From assembly GCF_029873635.1 (NCBI RefSeq), contig NC_080423.1, forward strand, positions 102,610,991 through 102,674,990: a stretch of DNA of 64,000 nt, written 5' to 3'. Both the position numbers and the translations under genes were made by a program. Within the stretch, counting starts at the first letter, position 1, and every line of letters begins with the position of its first letter. Origin of the DNA: Malania oleifera (Eukaryota > Streptophyta > Magnoliopsida > Santalales > Ximeniaceae). Shown in pieces: positions 22,665-35,517 of this stretch. The notes under the pieces were generated by a model. It was given only the letters and a program-made list of their open reading frames with translations. It ran no database searches and was not told the origin of the DNA.

Positions 22665-25600
22665 ACACTGAAAGAGAACCAAAAACAGAAGACAGCAACA
22701 GGGCAAAATGGCTGCTCCTCTAGTCCGTCCTCCAAGTTCATGTAATGTTGTGAAAATCCCCGCAAAAAACCCATCGCTAGCACAACAGGAGGGACCAAAT
22801 ACTGGCTCGTGCGTGTGCTAAACCACACCGAGAATGGAAGAAATGCGTCCTTATAGCCTTGGCGGGACATACTCCACCATAACACGGCCAAAACGACGAA
22901 GATTCCACACGATCCAGACGTTGCCTGGGCCCGTTCTCTTGGCCGACCACGCCCGGGATGGGAAGTTCTGAGACCGATAACGGACCTGGTGTACACATAA
23001 GGGACAGGGGGAATGCACTGAATTCTTTCACCCACGGCAAGTATCGGAGGTCTTCGTAGTTGGCCTTACGTCTCGTTTGGATGGGAACAATTGAGCAGCA
23101 AACTGCTGGCCCTTAAAATTAGTCTAAGGGACAAATATGAGTTCAAAGATTTCCTGAAATAAGGAAACGCCTAATGAATGGAACGCTAGAACAAAGTATT
23201 TTGAAAGGGCGGCTGCAATGAATTACACCCTACCTTTAAACGTCATTCACTAAGCCTTAACTCAAATGATAACCAGGAAATGTAGAAGCATTAAATGTGA
23301 GCAGATAAATGGTCAAGAGGAGTGAGGTCTCTATGGGGTATTTTCTAGTTTGGGTCAAGAGTCATCTAATTACTACAAATTGGCGCAAGCTCGTGCATCT
23401 CGAAGCGAACATAAGAAAACCTAGGTACAATGACACAAGTCTTAGTTCAAAATCTGCACAAAAAAAAATAGGCTTGGGAAGTTGTAATATCGAGGGAAAA
23501 GGGCTGTAGCCGTTCCTTCATCGACTCCATTGGTCACCAACGATATAATCTACCGTGGGAATCAAGGATGCGGACTGTATGGTTCTTAAAGTGTTCTGTA
23601 TAGGGCACTAAGGGCTGGAAAGATTAGACGAGTCTCACAAATGCAGACCGGGAGGACGCACCCGCTAAGGAGGGTGAGAAACGATGCCGAAATGGGGACG
23701 CCCCCGTAAAATTCAGATCGGGTGGGAGTGCGTACCACAAGGTGGAAGGCAAGCCATCAAAAAGGGGAGGGGAAGGGAGATAAAATCACCGCCGCGAAGT
23801 CGTAGAGGATGACTAACATGGGCCAAGTTGCGATTAGCCAGCATGGGGTAACCCAAACACATGACACAAAAATAAAGGCAGGAAAAACAACAAAGAATAA
23901 AGACGGTGGCATGTAATACACAAAAGACACAAAAAAAAGGTCCTATTCTACTGGAGTATAAGTTTGTTTTGTTAAAAAATGTTCTCGAGTGTTTTACAAT
24001 TTTGGTTGAGACTTTTTTATTCCATTGTTAGCATTTCCATGGACAGTTTCCTAGAGGATATTAAAATTTTATGCCATTTCTTTTTATTCTTATTGTTTTT
24101 TTGACATTTTCAACATATAAATACTGAGTGTAGAAAGCAAGTAGTTAATGTGTATTGTTGTGTAGCTTTCTTTTAGCAATAATCCATCACAAAGAATTCG
24201 AAACTCTCTTTAATGTCAGAAAGAGTGTTACGAAAATTTAGATCAAAATCCCTCTGTGCGTTCGTGGACTCTTATCCCAAGACAAAATGGAAAATATAAC
24301 TCTCATATCGCAAAGCTATAGTGAAATGATTTTTAGATGATAAGACTGATATCAAAAAGCCCATTTGGGGAGCCTTATTAGTGTTGGAGTTGGAATATGC
24401 TTGGAAAACCTGAGAAAGGCCTCAATTGTCCTGACATGGCACACAAAACCATTTAAGTGAAAAATCACTGAGGTAAAGAAGAGACGATGGAAATGGAAAG
24501 GAAATCTGAACTGAGGATATATGAAATCCCTAACAGCAAACGTTTTGGGTACTGAAATTATTTTTTAAGGTAGTGTTGTGACATCAGAAATTGGCCTTCA
24601 AATTTTGATTACATGATTTGGGAGTGGAAACTCCCCGCAATTTTGAGAACTACGTTTTGGTTCAAATTTCATACCACCTCACATCTATGGTTAAATACTA
24701 AAAACATATTCAAAACACACTCAAGGCAGGGTACGGGTAAAGAAAGGGAGGGCGAAATAAGAATGTACTGTCCGTATATATCTAAAAAACTTCCATTGAG
24801 ATTGGGGGTTTTTTTTTTCTGGATCAGAGGACATACATGCTATCTACAAAAACCAAATTAAGGGAGAACATTCGTACGCAGATTGAGGGATGTTATTTCA
24901 ACAGCAGCAATTAAAGACAATGAATATCTTTTCTTTCTCTATTTCTAAGAGCCACACCTTTAACAATAATAGCAGTTTGGGGTTAAAAAGGGGGGACCAA
25001 AAAAGATATCCTTCCAAAAGTCGTGAACTTATCATGCTTCATTCGTCACAGCTTGGATAAAGGCTTGACTGCTACTCCGGGACTCTTCATCCCGAAATCT
25101 CCTTCTAAGGGTAATGTGACAACAGAAACTAAACAAAAAAAATGTGATTTTTTTTTCCTTTAAGAATAGCATAGTAAGAAATAAAAAATGGAAATAAATT
25201 ATCGCGGGTTCGAGTTGGAAATCGTTTATCCCGGTGAAAAGCGATCAAACGGCTCCACCCAAACAGTCCAAGACCCATTACACAGGTGGCCATTGTCACC
25301 CCTCTCTTATATCCCGGTTTATTAATTGGACGTTTTTAAGATTTAGGTTTTGTACACCCCACTAAGAAATGGTCCTTTGGAATCAAACCATAGTTCAAAA
25401 GTCCCGCACCAAATGAATCCAATAACACTGAATATGATTTTACACCCCCATGTAGGTTGTTTAGAAATGAGTTTCAAGACTTTGATTTAGATCATTGAGG
25501 GCGTGGATTTGGAAAAACTCATAAAGTCATACAACTGTTATACAATACGCATATTATCCAAATCAGAAATCTAAAATTCAAAACCTCAGATTTCATGCTT

Positions 25601-28600
25601 CCAAACAAGGTAATAGTATGTTGAACTAACACAGTAAAGGGAATGAAGCCCCACACCACCTATGATTTACCCGCAAGATACAGACCCCTCTGTAGGCCTC
25701 CACTCGGTACGCCTCATTCTAACTATATACTGAAAACAAAAGGTCTTCTTTACGACAGTTCCTATTTGCCAATGAAATCTCATAGTTTAGGGGTAATTCA
25801 ATGCCTTAGAGGATCACATAAGATCAACAAATATTTTTACTATAAAATTGGCAGTAAGCATCTACATTTTTAAATCCCTAAAAGTGGGCATAAGGTGTTG
25901 TGGGTAAGTGCTGCTTGAAGTTGTTTTCAAGTTCACTATGGTTCTATTGTAGAAAGTTTTGTGGCAGAAGAATGGTGGTAACAAAAGCGTTTGGCTTGCA
26001 TTCCAATAGGATCGTTAATAGTCCATCTTCGCAAACGCCCCTCATTAAATTCCCAGTAGTGTTTGTAGACACCCTTTTAGCCGACCATTATCCAGTAAAA
26101 CCTTAAGTTGTTTGAAGTTTATTTTAGTTTTAAAATTTAATTAAATGGTAGTCATCTACGGTTTTGGCCTAACATGAATCGCTCATTTTGATTGTCTCAA
26201 TCTCAATCTCAACGCTTGAATGACAATGAACTTCATCCCTGGATCGTTGAAAAATTTGTTGTTTTTACATTATCCTTGTGTATATGATATACATCACAAA
26301 ACAAAAAAGAAGAAAAAAGACAAAAACAAATTGGAACAGCAACAAAAAAATAAAAAGACAGCTTTTCAAGTCGTACCTTTAATTTTCAAAGGGGCCACAG
26401 CGTCCCAAAAGAGCCTGCACCGCACACCCAAACATCATAGAGCAAAGGTAGGGCAAGGCCCAACAAAAAGCCCAATTTTGGGCTTCGTTTTCTAAATTTA
26501 AGTCTCACAATAGCCTGTGTCAAACTTAAGCGCAATGTGGGGCCTACTCTTACGGCCCATAGTGGGCCGATGTTTAGCAGTAACCCATTTGCGGCGGGGC
26601 CTTATGGCTTGTGGAATCAAGAGACGTGATAAGCCATACCAAAGCCAATGTAAAAAGCCTAAGTATACAAGAGATCTTCCTCTATAGCAGCCCCCTTGTC
26701 CCTTCCCTACCCTGCCTCTACGCACCACCCCTAAAGTCGTAAACCACGTAGGCCTCCCTAGACCCTTCTCCAGCTATATCCACCGCCTCCTACGAGCACC
26801 GTAAAAGCAAATGCGAAGCTAATCAGATCTGGCACCCCCTCTTTTGCCATATAAATAGGAAGATTAGAGAGAGAGCAAGAGAAACCCAAGAGAGTGACCT
26901 AAAGAAACAACGATGAAAGAGCAAAGACAGACAAGAGACCGAATAGAGATTTGAAGGAGAGAAGCAAAGCTTGAGGGAATCAAAGAAGAATCAGAAAGGA
27001 GGGAGGCTCGTGCAGAGTACAAGCAAAATTTAGAGGTTTCAGATAAGACCCACAGCCAATGCAAATCACAGGAAAAAGAACAAGAAAAAGAAAAAAGAGA
27101 GAGAGAAAAGGGTTTTTAAGTGTCTTACAAGCTACTTTATATGATGAATAAATTTTGGACTTTTTTCAAATCCAATGGTGATTGGAAGTAGATTAATTTG
27201 GCAATTTGCAAAAATTTCAGAAGTTTTGTAATTTGAATCAGATATTTTGAAATAACGAATTTTGCTAATATATCAATTAAATGCTTGTGATCGTCGACCG
27301 TTAGGTAGAACTTACCCCAATTTCAAATATCTACAGCCAGATCCTAATTCAATCCTAAAAGCCCAAGCCAAGCAGGCCAAGTTGATTCAAAAGCTCACCA
27401 TAAAAATGCCTACCAAAAACTACACCAAAATTCCCCAAACAAACCGGAAATAAGTCAACCTAACTCGAATGCTAGCGTCAAACACAACCATGACCTGATT
27501 TCAGAAGGACCCTAAAACCCCATACACACAGTGACCAGGTCAACTTGGATCCCAAACCACGACGCCAAACACCCAAGGACCAGATCAACTTGACCAAGGG
27601 GCAAGTCAACCTTACACATGCCTTACCGGGGTCACCTGACCAAGTCCACCCTGCTCTTAACCTACTCCCAATCACAACCATGGTACATCTAGCTGACCCA
27701 CTTCCAGTCCAAGCTAAGTACCCTACCCGAACTCAAGAACCAACAGAAACCAAAGCCCACGGCTAAACCGAAGCCGAAATGTGACCACCACCTATCTGGT
27801 CTATCCAAACTACCTGTGGACTACACCATCCGCATGTTCCCATCAGGTTCCTGTGAAACAATCCATGCGCCGAACGGTGCGTTGTGGAAGGGACAAATAG
27901 TTCGTTGACTTCCAACATATCATCAAGTTGGTTTGTCTCATACGCTAAACAAGCGAGCGGGGGCCATCTAGGCCCTTTAACAGGGGGTTCGCTAACAACA
28001 ACATCGCGTCGACTCATGCTCCACATCTCCCGTCTGGAGGCAAGATTGGAGGCAGCGTAGCCTTCCAGCACCGCCTGGTACGTCTCCAACACACTGTTTA
28101 GAGTGGCAGAGGCACCAGCGCTTTGGCCCTGTCCTCGACCACCACTGTGTCAAAAGAGGCGCGGCTTGTCACCCCCGCTCATCCCTGCTTGTGTGGCATG
28201 CTAAAAGGAACTAGTCCTGCAGCACACAGTCCCTTTTTTGCCAACGGCTAAACACGTCAGCAAGGGTGATATCTCCCAGTAGACAGGGCAACCCACGGCA
28301 AAAGGCATCAAGTCACTTGCCTTAGTCTTCTCTTCTGACAGGAATGGCCATTCCCAAAATGACTATGAAAGTTATCGCAATGCCACCACTATGACATAGT
28401 ATTATCGCATGGGTCTTCACCACCCCAACGTTCAAAACGAACCACTTGCTTGGCTACTTCCCAGAGTAAGGCTGTGGGCTAGAGAATTCACACTACTTTC
28501 TAATGCGTCCTAAGTCTTCTCCAGAGGTAAGTTGAGTTTTCTCCTGGCTTCTAACCCTCGACATACAACACACAAGGCAAAACAAAACACCATACCTTAT

Positions 28601-30664
28601 CCCCTAGGTGGGGTGCCAAGGTGCAGGGTACCCATTTCTTTTGATAGATCGGGTATAGTAAAATGGTACTTGCACCTATCTCCCCTTAATATTTGTGTCC
28701 CCTCGACCCCTTCTATCGCCCGCCCCCACCGTAACTACCACTCTTCTCACTATGGAGACTATGGTGATGCGGCCTATGTTGCAGCTGTTTATCCCCTCAT
28801 GAGTTGTCCCGACCCGTTATTTTATCTTCTATAGAGTTACAGACACCTAACTTAAATACCGCGAAATCTGTTCATTCCTTAATTATCTTCCAATGTTATA
28901 GGCTCCACACGCAGAGGTCATCCAAGCATTCTCAGCTCAACATTTTCCCACGTTTGTGATCACGTATGTTTCTTCATCTCCCAACATTCCTAGGTATCCA
29001 TAAAATATAGTTGGTGCTTATAGCGATCCTAATAAAGCTTCTCTTTCCATTGAAAGGTCTATCTACGATCACAAAGGACATTGAAGCACTTCATCCATTG
29101 TAACACCACCTGTTTTACTATATACATACAGTCATCTTCATTTCTCCTTCTCTTGCAGAATAGTTCACAAGCTATCGAAATTTACAAATACGATTTATTG
29201 TTTTCCTCACAAGTTCATGCAACTTTGTCTCCATTGGCTTTTTACCACTACTTAAATTACATTCATATATTCTATCTCGAGTGTCGACGGATAGCTAAAG
29301 CAGCTAGATGCCAAAGTGTCTCGCCAGAAATCTCGTACGCCGCTCACGCGACTTACCCGCCGTCCCTATTTTTCATTGCACATTACTACAATAGCAGCGC
29401 AAACACAACACCAAGGTGAACCTCCTGGTAAATACGCGGAATCAATTGGGCCAGACACGAAAGCAATCCGAGAAGGCCGCCCGGCTTTTACCTGGGAAAC
29501 AAAGTAATGGGGAGCCACCGATATCCCCATACACAAGTTGACTTTTCCCATTAATCCCAAGCCCACCACATCAATCCTTCACGCTTGTAGAGGGGCGGTC
29601 GGAGGCGGGCTCCGGGGTGTTGCCAAGGCATGCACACACCGGATTGCCCCATCCTCGAGTATCCTCCTCGTCCCCAGCACGTTCCACACTTCGCAGTCCA
29701 CAATGGAAGCTGTAAGGCATGAGTGGATGCCTCTGAGAGACTCACCACGCTTATGATGGCCTCGCACAAGTAGCAGAAATGTCGAATACCATTTCCAAGG
29801 GATGGGTTTTTAAACCCGAGACGATGAAGCGGCGTGTGAAGTTGATGCGAGCTATAGAAGGGAACTCTCCCAGCTCACCACCTTGGGGTGGCTTTTGGAA
29901 CGACGTCTGACGCTTCACACCTCTAGCACACTCCTTATGGACGAAGCGGGATATTATCACAGCACATGGGTCAATCAAGCGACTTCTAAGCGACACATTA
30001 TTGTATGACAATCTTGAACTCTTTGCCTATAAGTTTGTCCTTACCAACGGTTTTCAACCCCTCAAAAAAAAAACAAAATAGAACTTTCTTTTCACATGTA
30101 CCCTGAGATCCAACAGAGTAGAAAATTGTGTAACGTAGTCTTGATTGCTCAATCTCTTGAGGGCTCACCGCTTCTTCAACATTGTACACCTCACATTCTC
30201 AGAAAGAATTAGCGCTTGAGCCTCTTTTCAGTCCTGGAGCCCAACAATCCACTACTACCAGTCGCACTATCCACTGTCACATGTTTTGAGGTCTACCCTC
30301 AAGCCTAGAGTACTGCTCCATGTCAAAACAAGCAGTTCTCCAACTCCTTGGCATCCACAAGCCAAACCCATACCTCTTGGATTATGGTACCTTAGTCTTG
30401 CTAAAACACCATAACATGTTAGTTTCCAATCACAACCATCACATTCTCTTTGCATCAAATCACAGCTGTCCTGAGCCTTGCAAAGGTCTCCACAGTGTGT
30501 AAAAGTCCTCTGACATTCACCATCTATCGAACTTTGTTAATGCGTTTGTGATCCCTCCAATGCACCATTCAACACTTCCGTTGTCAGACCAGCTCCATGG
30601 CCAAATGGTTGTTGTCGTCAAGGCCTGTGCTTCCATGCACCCTCAATTCCTGAACATTGGTCGA
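22665..30664. other. Eight kilobases without a recognisable gene
   Basis: No open frame above about 125 codons and none with a family motif I recognise on either strand. The texture differs from the rest of the window: fewer long A/T runs, higher GC, no clear LTR edges. A pyrimidine-rich block (27330-27720) with many GTCAAC, CCCAAG and CAACTTGA words resembles 31430-31600, so part may be an old LTR of the element with the primer site at 30731. It could be the decayed interior of a gypsy element or a poor-quality consensus beside the gap. Confidence 0.4.
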
Positions 30665-30667
30665 CAT
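30590..30667 (-). pseudogene. Possible gypsy gag start
   Basis: The minus strand from 30667 reads MSTNVQELRVHG then GLDDNNHLAMELV before a stop. The start resembles gag N-termini of plant gypsy elements and lies about 65 bases inside a primer-site-like sequence. Downstream frames are broken and I recognise nothing more. Confidence 0.3.
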
Positions 30668-30730
30668 GATTCATTCCAAAGCTTTACCAATCCCACAACA
30701 AAAGAACCTGAATCACGTGGCAATTAATCA

Positions 30731-30743
30731 GCTCTGATAACAA
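30731..30743 (-). other. Primer-binding site of a gypsy-type element
   Basis: The minus strand reads TTGTTATCAGAGC, one base from the canonical TTGGTATCAGAGC. A TG dinucleotide two bases beyond (30745, TGTCACGAGCTGAAT) is a suitable LTR edge. Confidence 0.55.
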
Positions 30744-30744
30744 G

Positions 30745-31429
30745 TGTCACGAGCTGAATATTTCACACGTTCGTGAGGGACCGTACGGAGGTATCTAAAG
30801 TCGTCTCATTATTAGTCACAGCCTAGCTTTACGCACAATTCATCCAACACAACACTTCATTATCATTCAAGTATAATATCAAGCATGGGTTTAAAAAACC
30901 GCCGCAACTCGTTACGTACGATTTTTTGGGTTACCGATACTGTTACACCTGCGAATCGGGGGGAAGAAAACATCGGTCATGAGCGGCCGTTACGGACGCA
31001 ACCGTTACTTCAAGGGTGCCTACGTTGTTTACGTCAACCGCTACAAGACTGTTACAATCAAATAAGCAACATACAAATACACGAAAAAATCCAAAAATTT
31101 GTTTATTTTTACTGTTTTCTCTCCACTTTGTCTCAGTGCAAGAAGGGGAAAAATTATAATGAGGATGAAATGATAACAAAATGTAACTATTTCTTTAAAT
31201 ACTCACAATAGATGTTTTAATTAACAATTTGAAAATATTAACTTGTTAGGAAAATATTTTATTTTGAAAATATTAGTAATGTGATATTTATGTTCTATAT
31301 TTTTCAACTTCAACCTTCTTTCTTTTCTAACTATTTTATATTTGTATTATTCATATGTCTTATGTGTCTAATAGATTAATGGAGTGTATAATGTATTTTG
31401 TTTTATTAATTAATTTAGCACACATAAGA
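30745..31429 (-). mobile_element. Probable 5' LTR start of a gypsy-type element
   Basis: The LTR edge is inferred from the primer site. Within it, 30890-31075 is rich in CGTTACGG-, ACCGTTAC- and CCGCTAC-type words on both strands, possibly an inserted terminal inverted repeat of a DNA transposon. The LTR probably continues into the A/C-rich tract and beyond; no right edge was found. Confidence 0.35.
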
Positions 31430-32085
31430 ACTCGAAAATTCTGTCAACCTAACCCAAATAACCGAGTCAAACTTCCCATGACCGAGGTCAAAAGATTTGG
31501 ACCCAAGTCAAACCCAACCCGAATACACAGGTTAATTGGACCTAAGTACCCGAGTCAACCTTGACCTGTCAGTCTACCCTGACCCAAACCAAAACCCTAA
31601 ACCCACTTAGGCCCAATTTGAACCCAGGCACAAACCAAATTTAAACCCTGGCCCAATCCTCACCTAAGCCCTCAACCTAATTCTAGACTAGCCCAAACAC
31701 AAGTCCAGCCCAAAGCTAAAGTAACTACCCAGGCCCAAGACCTTTAGGCCCATTCTAAAACCTAAGTCAGCCCAAACCTAAATCCCAAGCCCAATAAACC
31801 AAACTCACCTAGCCCATACTAAAGCACAAATGCACCCAAGCACAAGCCCAAATCCTAAAACCAACCTAACCCTAATCAAACCCAAACCTGAACGCTGCCC
31901 AAATCCTAGCTCAATTGGCCCAACCCTAGAACCCAACCAAACCCTAAACTAACCTAACTAGAGTCCTAAAAACTTGATCCAAACCTAACTTGGGTCAAAA
32001 TCTAACCTGACCCCTAACCTAATCCAACCAAACCTAACCCCAAACCTTGCCCTAACCCTAGTCAAACCCTACCACCACTAGTTGA
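31430..32085 (+). repeat. Degenerate A/C-rich tract with CCCTAAA-like words
   Basis: About 650 bases made almost wholly of A, C and T words such as CCCAAACC, AACCCTAA and CCTAACC, with very little G on the plus strand. Telomere-type CCCTAAA occurs several times but never in perfect tandem. There is no fixed period. It is probably a decayed simple repeat inside an LTR. Confidence 0.6.
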
Positions 32086-32299
32086 CTCATGAGAAAATGC
32101 GAGAAAACACAAGGCAACACCAAGGAAACAAAAAACAAAAAAAAAAAAAAAAAAAGGAAGAGATTAAGAAAGAAAGAAAATGGGTTGGGCAGGGGGGAAT
32201 GAGAGGTTTACCTATGTGAAGGAAATGATCCAAGCTTGGATCTAGGGAGATGACGAAAAAAGCTCAAAGATCTTTGCTTCGCGTGTTCTTGTTTGACCT

Positions 32300-32300
<1 letters not shown>

Positions 32301-32333
<33 letters not shown>
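32301..32333. repeat. (GA)n microsatellite
   Basis: Uninterrupted AG repeat, followed by imperfect GA-rich DNA to about 32450. Confidence 0.9.
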
Positions 32334-32337
<4 letters not shown>

Positions 32338-34270
32338 GATTAAGAGAGATAAAGTGATTAGAGATTAGAAAAAGATCAAGTGAGAGATAAAGAGAGGAGA
32401 GATCGAGAGAGATCTAGTTGAGACTAAGAGAGAGCAATATAAAGAGAGAATGGGGCTTAGTCAAGGGGGTGCCGCCATGCAGCAGCAGCCATGGCAGCCA
32501 TGGAGGCTACTAGTGTAGGCCAGAGAGATAAAAAAAAGTAAGAAGAGAGAGAGAAACGAAAAGAAAACAAAGGAAAAGGGAAGAAAAGAAAAAAAATAAA
32601 AAGGCATATATATATATATAATTAGTTTCGCCCATAAAGGACCACATGTCACTCATTGGGTGGTGACATGTGGCGCACTGAACACCACGCTTCCTAGGTG
32701 GCATCACCTAGAAATGTGGCGCGATCTCAACTATCCATTTTATGTTTTCCATGGACGACTAAATCAATGTCACATCGGCGATCCATATCTTTTGGCCCAG
32801 GCCAGTGGCAGGCTATCTCATGTCAGCTGGTGTGGTAGGTGACGTTAGCATGACGTCAGTCTGTACCATATGTCACGTCCTTATTTTTCAAATAAAACAA
32901 AAAACAAAAGAGATCTGTTTGTCCACTAAGTGCCACATATCACCTCTTAATAAATGACACTTGGCAAACCTGAGCCCATTCCCACTTCTTCCCTCCCCTT
33001 TGAACCAGTTAACCTAGATCCTACCAATTGAACCAATCAAACTGGTTGGACTGATTTGACCCAACTTAGTCGCCTAAATTGCTCCCACTTCTATAAATAA
33101 AAAAAAAATTTTAAATTCATTTTTATTTCAAAAATCTAAAAAATTTAAGAAAATTACAAATAAAAAATCAAGAAAATTTCTTTGAGCTTTTTTGAATAAA
33201 AAAATATAAAATATAAAATAAAAATTTTAAAGTCATAAAAATAAATAAAATTTCATAAAATTCCTTAATAATTTTAAAAATTGTAAAAAAAACCTAAAAA
33301 ATAAAGAAAATTTCTAGAAAAATCTTAAGACCCTTTTTGTTCAATTTCAATCATTTGCTAGTAGTTTTTCTTGTGTAGCTAGCTTATTGCATGATTTTTC
33401 ATGTAACTGTGTGTTTGCCACCTTATTTTATGTATGCGTGTACCTACATACTTTTGTGTGCGTGCACACCCCTATGAGAAATATGATGAATTAGGATTAT
33501 GTAATCCTCGATTATGGCTTGATTAAGGGGTAAGGATTCTAGTAGAATCACTTCAAGTAAACTCAGTAGTGATTATATTAAACTCCTTAATTAAAGTGCA
33601 TACCTTTCATGTGTACTTTGCATATACATTTTCATGGGTGCCTTGTAGCTTGTATGCTTCAAATGCTGACTTTATCTCCCTGCATATAATGAATCTTCAT
33701 AATGAACTTTCCTTTGAACTTGGGGATTATGTTTTCGCATGCCCTCAAGAAATTGTAGGTGAGAGATCTTTGTCTTTCACAAGGTCTCATATATTTAAAG
33801 GTCAAGTAAAACAAACTAATAATCTGAAATAAACTCAACAAGCAACTAATCCTCATAGGGATCGTTGGAGGTTGTGTTTCCACACACCTTTGGGGATCTC
33901 AAGGTGAGGGTAGCTTTTGTCTTTCGCAAGGCTATCTAATATATTACGATGAGGTAAATGAATAAAAAAAAAAAAAATTTGAGTCTTGATCGATTAATTT
34001 CAAAGGTAATCCTAGCTAATCAAGTGCCATCCATCGAACAAGTGCAAAGGGCTGCTAGTACCTTTACATAATTGTACTCCCAAACCCGACCTAGTAGCAC
34101 AAACTATTGACTATTAGTTTTCTTGGGACCTAGGAGTAGCTTAGAGACCAACAAATTGGTAGTATATTAAACAAGTGTTCTAACCTAGCTCACCTATGGT
34201 AAAAATAGGTTAGCGGCCACTTGATTGGACTACATTTTGACCCATTTCTCATCGCATATATTACGATTCA
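32334..34270. other. Non-coding, probably LTR and leader DNA
   Basis: It contains a GC-richer strip (32640-32880) with GACGTTAGCATGACGTCA at about 32841, related to the tandem unit at 15461-15694, then an A/T-homopolymer-rich strip (33090-33330). Two ATCTTTGTCTTTC-like/AGCTTTTGTCTTTCGCAAGG blocks (33768, 33911) form a weak direct repeat. No coding motif was found. Confidence 0.4.
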
Positions 34271-34847
34271 TGCATATTATCGAAGCATTAAATTGAAAAA
34301 CTACTAGTTATTAAATTTTTCAACATTAAAACAGTCATCTAGCAGGCTCTAATTTAATGTTAAAAACAAAATATCATAGTAAAAAGTGGAGAAAATCCAA
34401 AAGGGTGGATTTAGTCACTTGTTTAAGCATAAGCTTACCTAGTACTTTCCTAGCTACTAGTTCTTGAGTTCGTACATTATTTTTTTCACTCTCCCATTTC
34501 CAGATTCGATGAAAGGAATTAAAACTAGGAACTCAAAAACTCAACTTTCCAACACTATTACCCAGATTCAATCACTATAACACAACCAGGAAAAGGGAAA
34601 AACAACAGATAAAGACTCCTAATCACTGAATAGAGCATTTCTACCATCAAAACAATCCATTCCCTAAAACTACATCCCAACACCTACTTCAGTACAACCA
34701 ATACAAATATTAAATCACCCCATTGCCTACTGATTTCATGCCTTCTCTAAGCACTCATGCACATTATCAGTGCACATTATCAAAGCATTAAATTGAAGAA
34801 CTACTAGTTATAAAATTTTAAACATTAAAATAATCATCTACCATGCT
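34271..34847. repeat. Pair of 78-bp direct repeats
   Basis: 34271-34348 and 34771-34847 share CATTAAATTGAA, AACTACTAGTTAT and CATTAAAA.A.TCATCTA at roughly 85 percent identity by eye, 500 bases apart. The sequence between them has no coding signal. Confidence 0.6.
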
Positions 34848-35049
34848 ATCTATTACTATGTACTTTTAATCATCATTCCAACAATATATTCATCAAAAGT
34901 TGTCTTCAAGTTCACTAAAAAACAAAATATCCATCATAAACATTGTCCGAAACTACCGCTGCAAGGTATTGCTGCCATATTTAAATTTCAACTTAAAATT
35001 AAAAGTTAATTATCAAGTAAAAGCCACTCACCATAGTATTTGAGCGAGT

Positions 35050-35517
35050 TTACTGGTGCAGCATCTGTTCATAGTGCTTTATGATGTTCTCCGTGCACTC
35101 TTCTCTATCTGTCATCCTCACCATTTGCTGGTCATAGTCCTCCAAGCGTGCCTACATATTCTTCAGGTTACTTTCTAACTTAATAACCTTTTCTGCTCGA
35201 GGGTTGACAATGTACTTCTTTCTACCTTCATAGTTCAAGATACGTTGATCCATAAGAATCCAATAGATAATGTTAATTCCAAATAGATACACAATGAATA
35301 GTTCAAGAAATAAATTGAAAGAAAGCAAAAAGGAGATGGATAGGATGCCTATTCTCTGAGAAAGATGACACGTTTAGCAAGTAGGGTAAGTCCAAGCAAG
35401 CTCAACTCTAAGACCTAGAGTTGTGGCAGAACAAAGGTTTGGCATTGTTCTCACACTTACGTACAACAAATTCTGTCTCCAACAATGCTCTCTCTAAATC
35501 TTCTAATTTCAATTTTT
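35050..35517 (-). pseudogene. Broken coiled-coil-like coding remnant, unidentified
   Basis: Two minus-strand stretches look like real protein sequence. 35408-35517 reads KLKLEDLERALLETEFVVRK then CENNAKPLFC, with a strong GTAAGT donor inside (about 35464). 35050-35253 starts MDQRILNYEGRKKYIVNP, then EKVIKLESNLKNM, an in-frame TAG, and ARLEDYDQQMVRMTDREE to HYEQMLHQ. Both are Glu/Lys/Leu-rich with heptad-like spacing. The TAG fits a single C-to-T change from CAG. I do not recognise the family. It could be exon relics of a lost gene or captured gene pieces. Confidence 0.35.

Noticed and set aside
22535-23035. 166-codon minus-strand frame across the N gap
   Set aside because: It includes 34 unknown residues from the N run and has no recognisable motif.
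27763-28092. 109-codon minus-strand frame
   Set aside because: Protein-like in places, but I recognise no family and neighbouring frames do not continue it.
29081-29419. 112-codon plus-strand frame
   Set aside because: No motif, no splice or promoter context, inside the low-information stretch after the gap.
22665-30744. Organellar DNA insertion
   Set aside because: No plastid or mitochondrial gene, rRNA or tRNA sequence could be recognised by eye.
31570-32085. True telomere or centromere repeat
   Set aside because: CCCTAAA-like words are present but never in perfect tandem; degenerate A/C-rich DNA only.
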